A stretch of 5,672 nucleotides of DNA from Bacteroidota bacterium (lineage in GTDB: Bacteria > CLD3 > SB21): NCBI GenBank assembly GCA_020438245.1, contig JAGQUY010000220.1, positions 1 to 5,672 on the forward strand. The letters are read 5' to 3'. The position numbers were made by a program, and so were the translations under genes. The notes beneath the pieces were generated by a model that was given only the letters and a program-made list of their open reading frames with translations, was not told the DNA's origin and made no database searches. Positions 5,631-5,672 of this stretch are shown here, piece by piece (within the stretch, counting starts at the first letter, position 1; each line of letters begins with the position of its first letter).

Positions 5631-5672
5631 ATGAGTTTCCTTCTAAAGCCTTGGATAGCCGGATTATTACTG
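5631..5672 (+). CDS. Possible gene start running off the right edge (partial)
   Basis: An ATG at 5631 opens a frame with no stop for the 14 codons left in the window. The peptide begins M-S-F-L-L-K-P-W and continues with hydrophobic residues, so it could be a signal peptide or first membrane helix. The upstream GGAAAACG is a weak ribosome site at best. It would be divergent from the globin-like gene and share its upstream region. Too short to identify. Confidence 0.35.
   Translation, partial: MSFLLKPWIAGLLL

Overview
The window looks like chromosomal DNA of a Bacteroidota-type bacterium (Bacteroidota or the allied Balneolota/Rhodothermota). The main clue is the sensor kinase: a secreted beta-propeller (Reg_prop) region, a Y_Y_Y domain, one membrane helix and a HisKA_3 kinase core is an architecture typical of that group. 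Starts are mixed. Some have strong Shine-Dalgarno sites (AAAGGAG, AAAGGAGGT), others have none. No phage, insertion sequence, CRISPR, tRNA or rRNA signal was seen.

Layout, left to right. (1) On the minus strand, 17-700 is a complete family 2 glycosyltransferase of the TIGR04283 type. Two bases after its stop is a possible start (ATG at 14-12) of a downstream gene that leaves the window. (2) The divergent region 701-923 holds a perfect tandem 14-bp repeat (854-881) and candidate promoter elements reading rightwards. (3) On the plus strand four genes follow: a 31-codon membrane-peptide gene (924-1019), a large triple-Y sensor histidine kinase (1255-4188), its NarL/LuxR-type response regulator (4205-4828, 16 nt after the kinase), and a second 31-codon membrane-peptide gene (4945-5040). 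(4) On the minus strand, 5002-5478 encodes a globin-fold protein that appears to lack every heme-contacting residue. Its 3' end overlaps the end of the second small gene. (5) Its upstream region has a perfect TATAAT, a 16-bp palindrome and a second small inverted repeat, and then a possible plus-strand gene starting at 5631 and running off the end.

The main find is the pair of 31-residue single-helix proteins bracketing the two-component system. Neither reaches the size at which genes are usually called. Both are exactly 31 residues and align without gaps at 15 of 31 positions, including an A-Q-N motif just before the membrane helix. Half of the shared non-Met residues use different synonymous codons, the pattern expected of two diverged protein-coding copies and not of a DNA repeat. 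A working model, which is inference only, is a membrane-signalling cassette: the periplasmic propeller senses a ligand, the kinase phosphorylates the LuxR-type regulator, and the small membrane peptides are either its targets or modulators of the kinase. The convergent heme-less globin may be a further sensory or regulatory part, or an unrelated neighbour.
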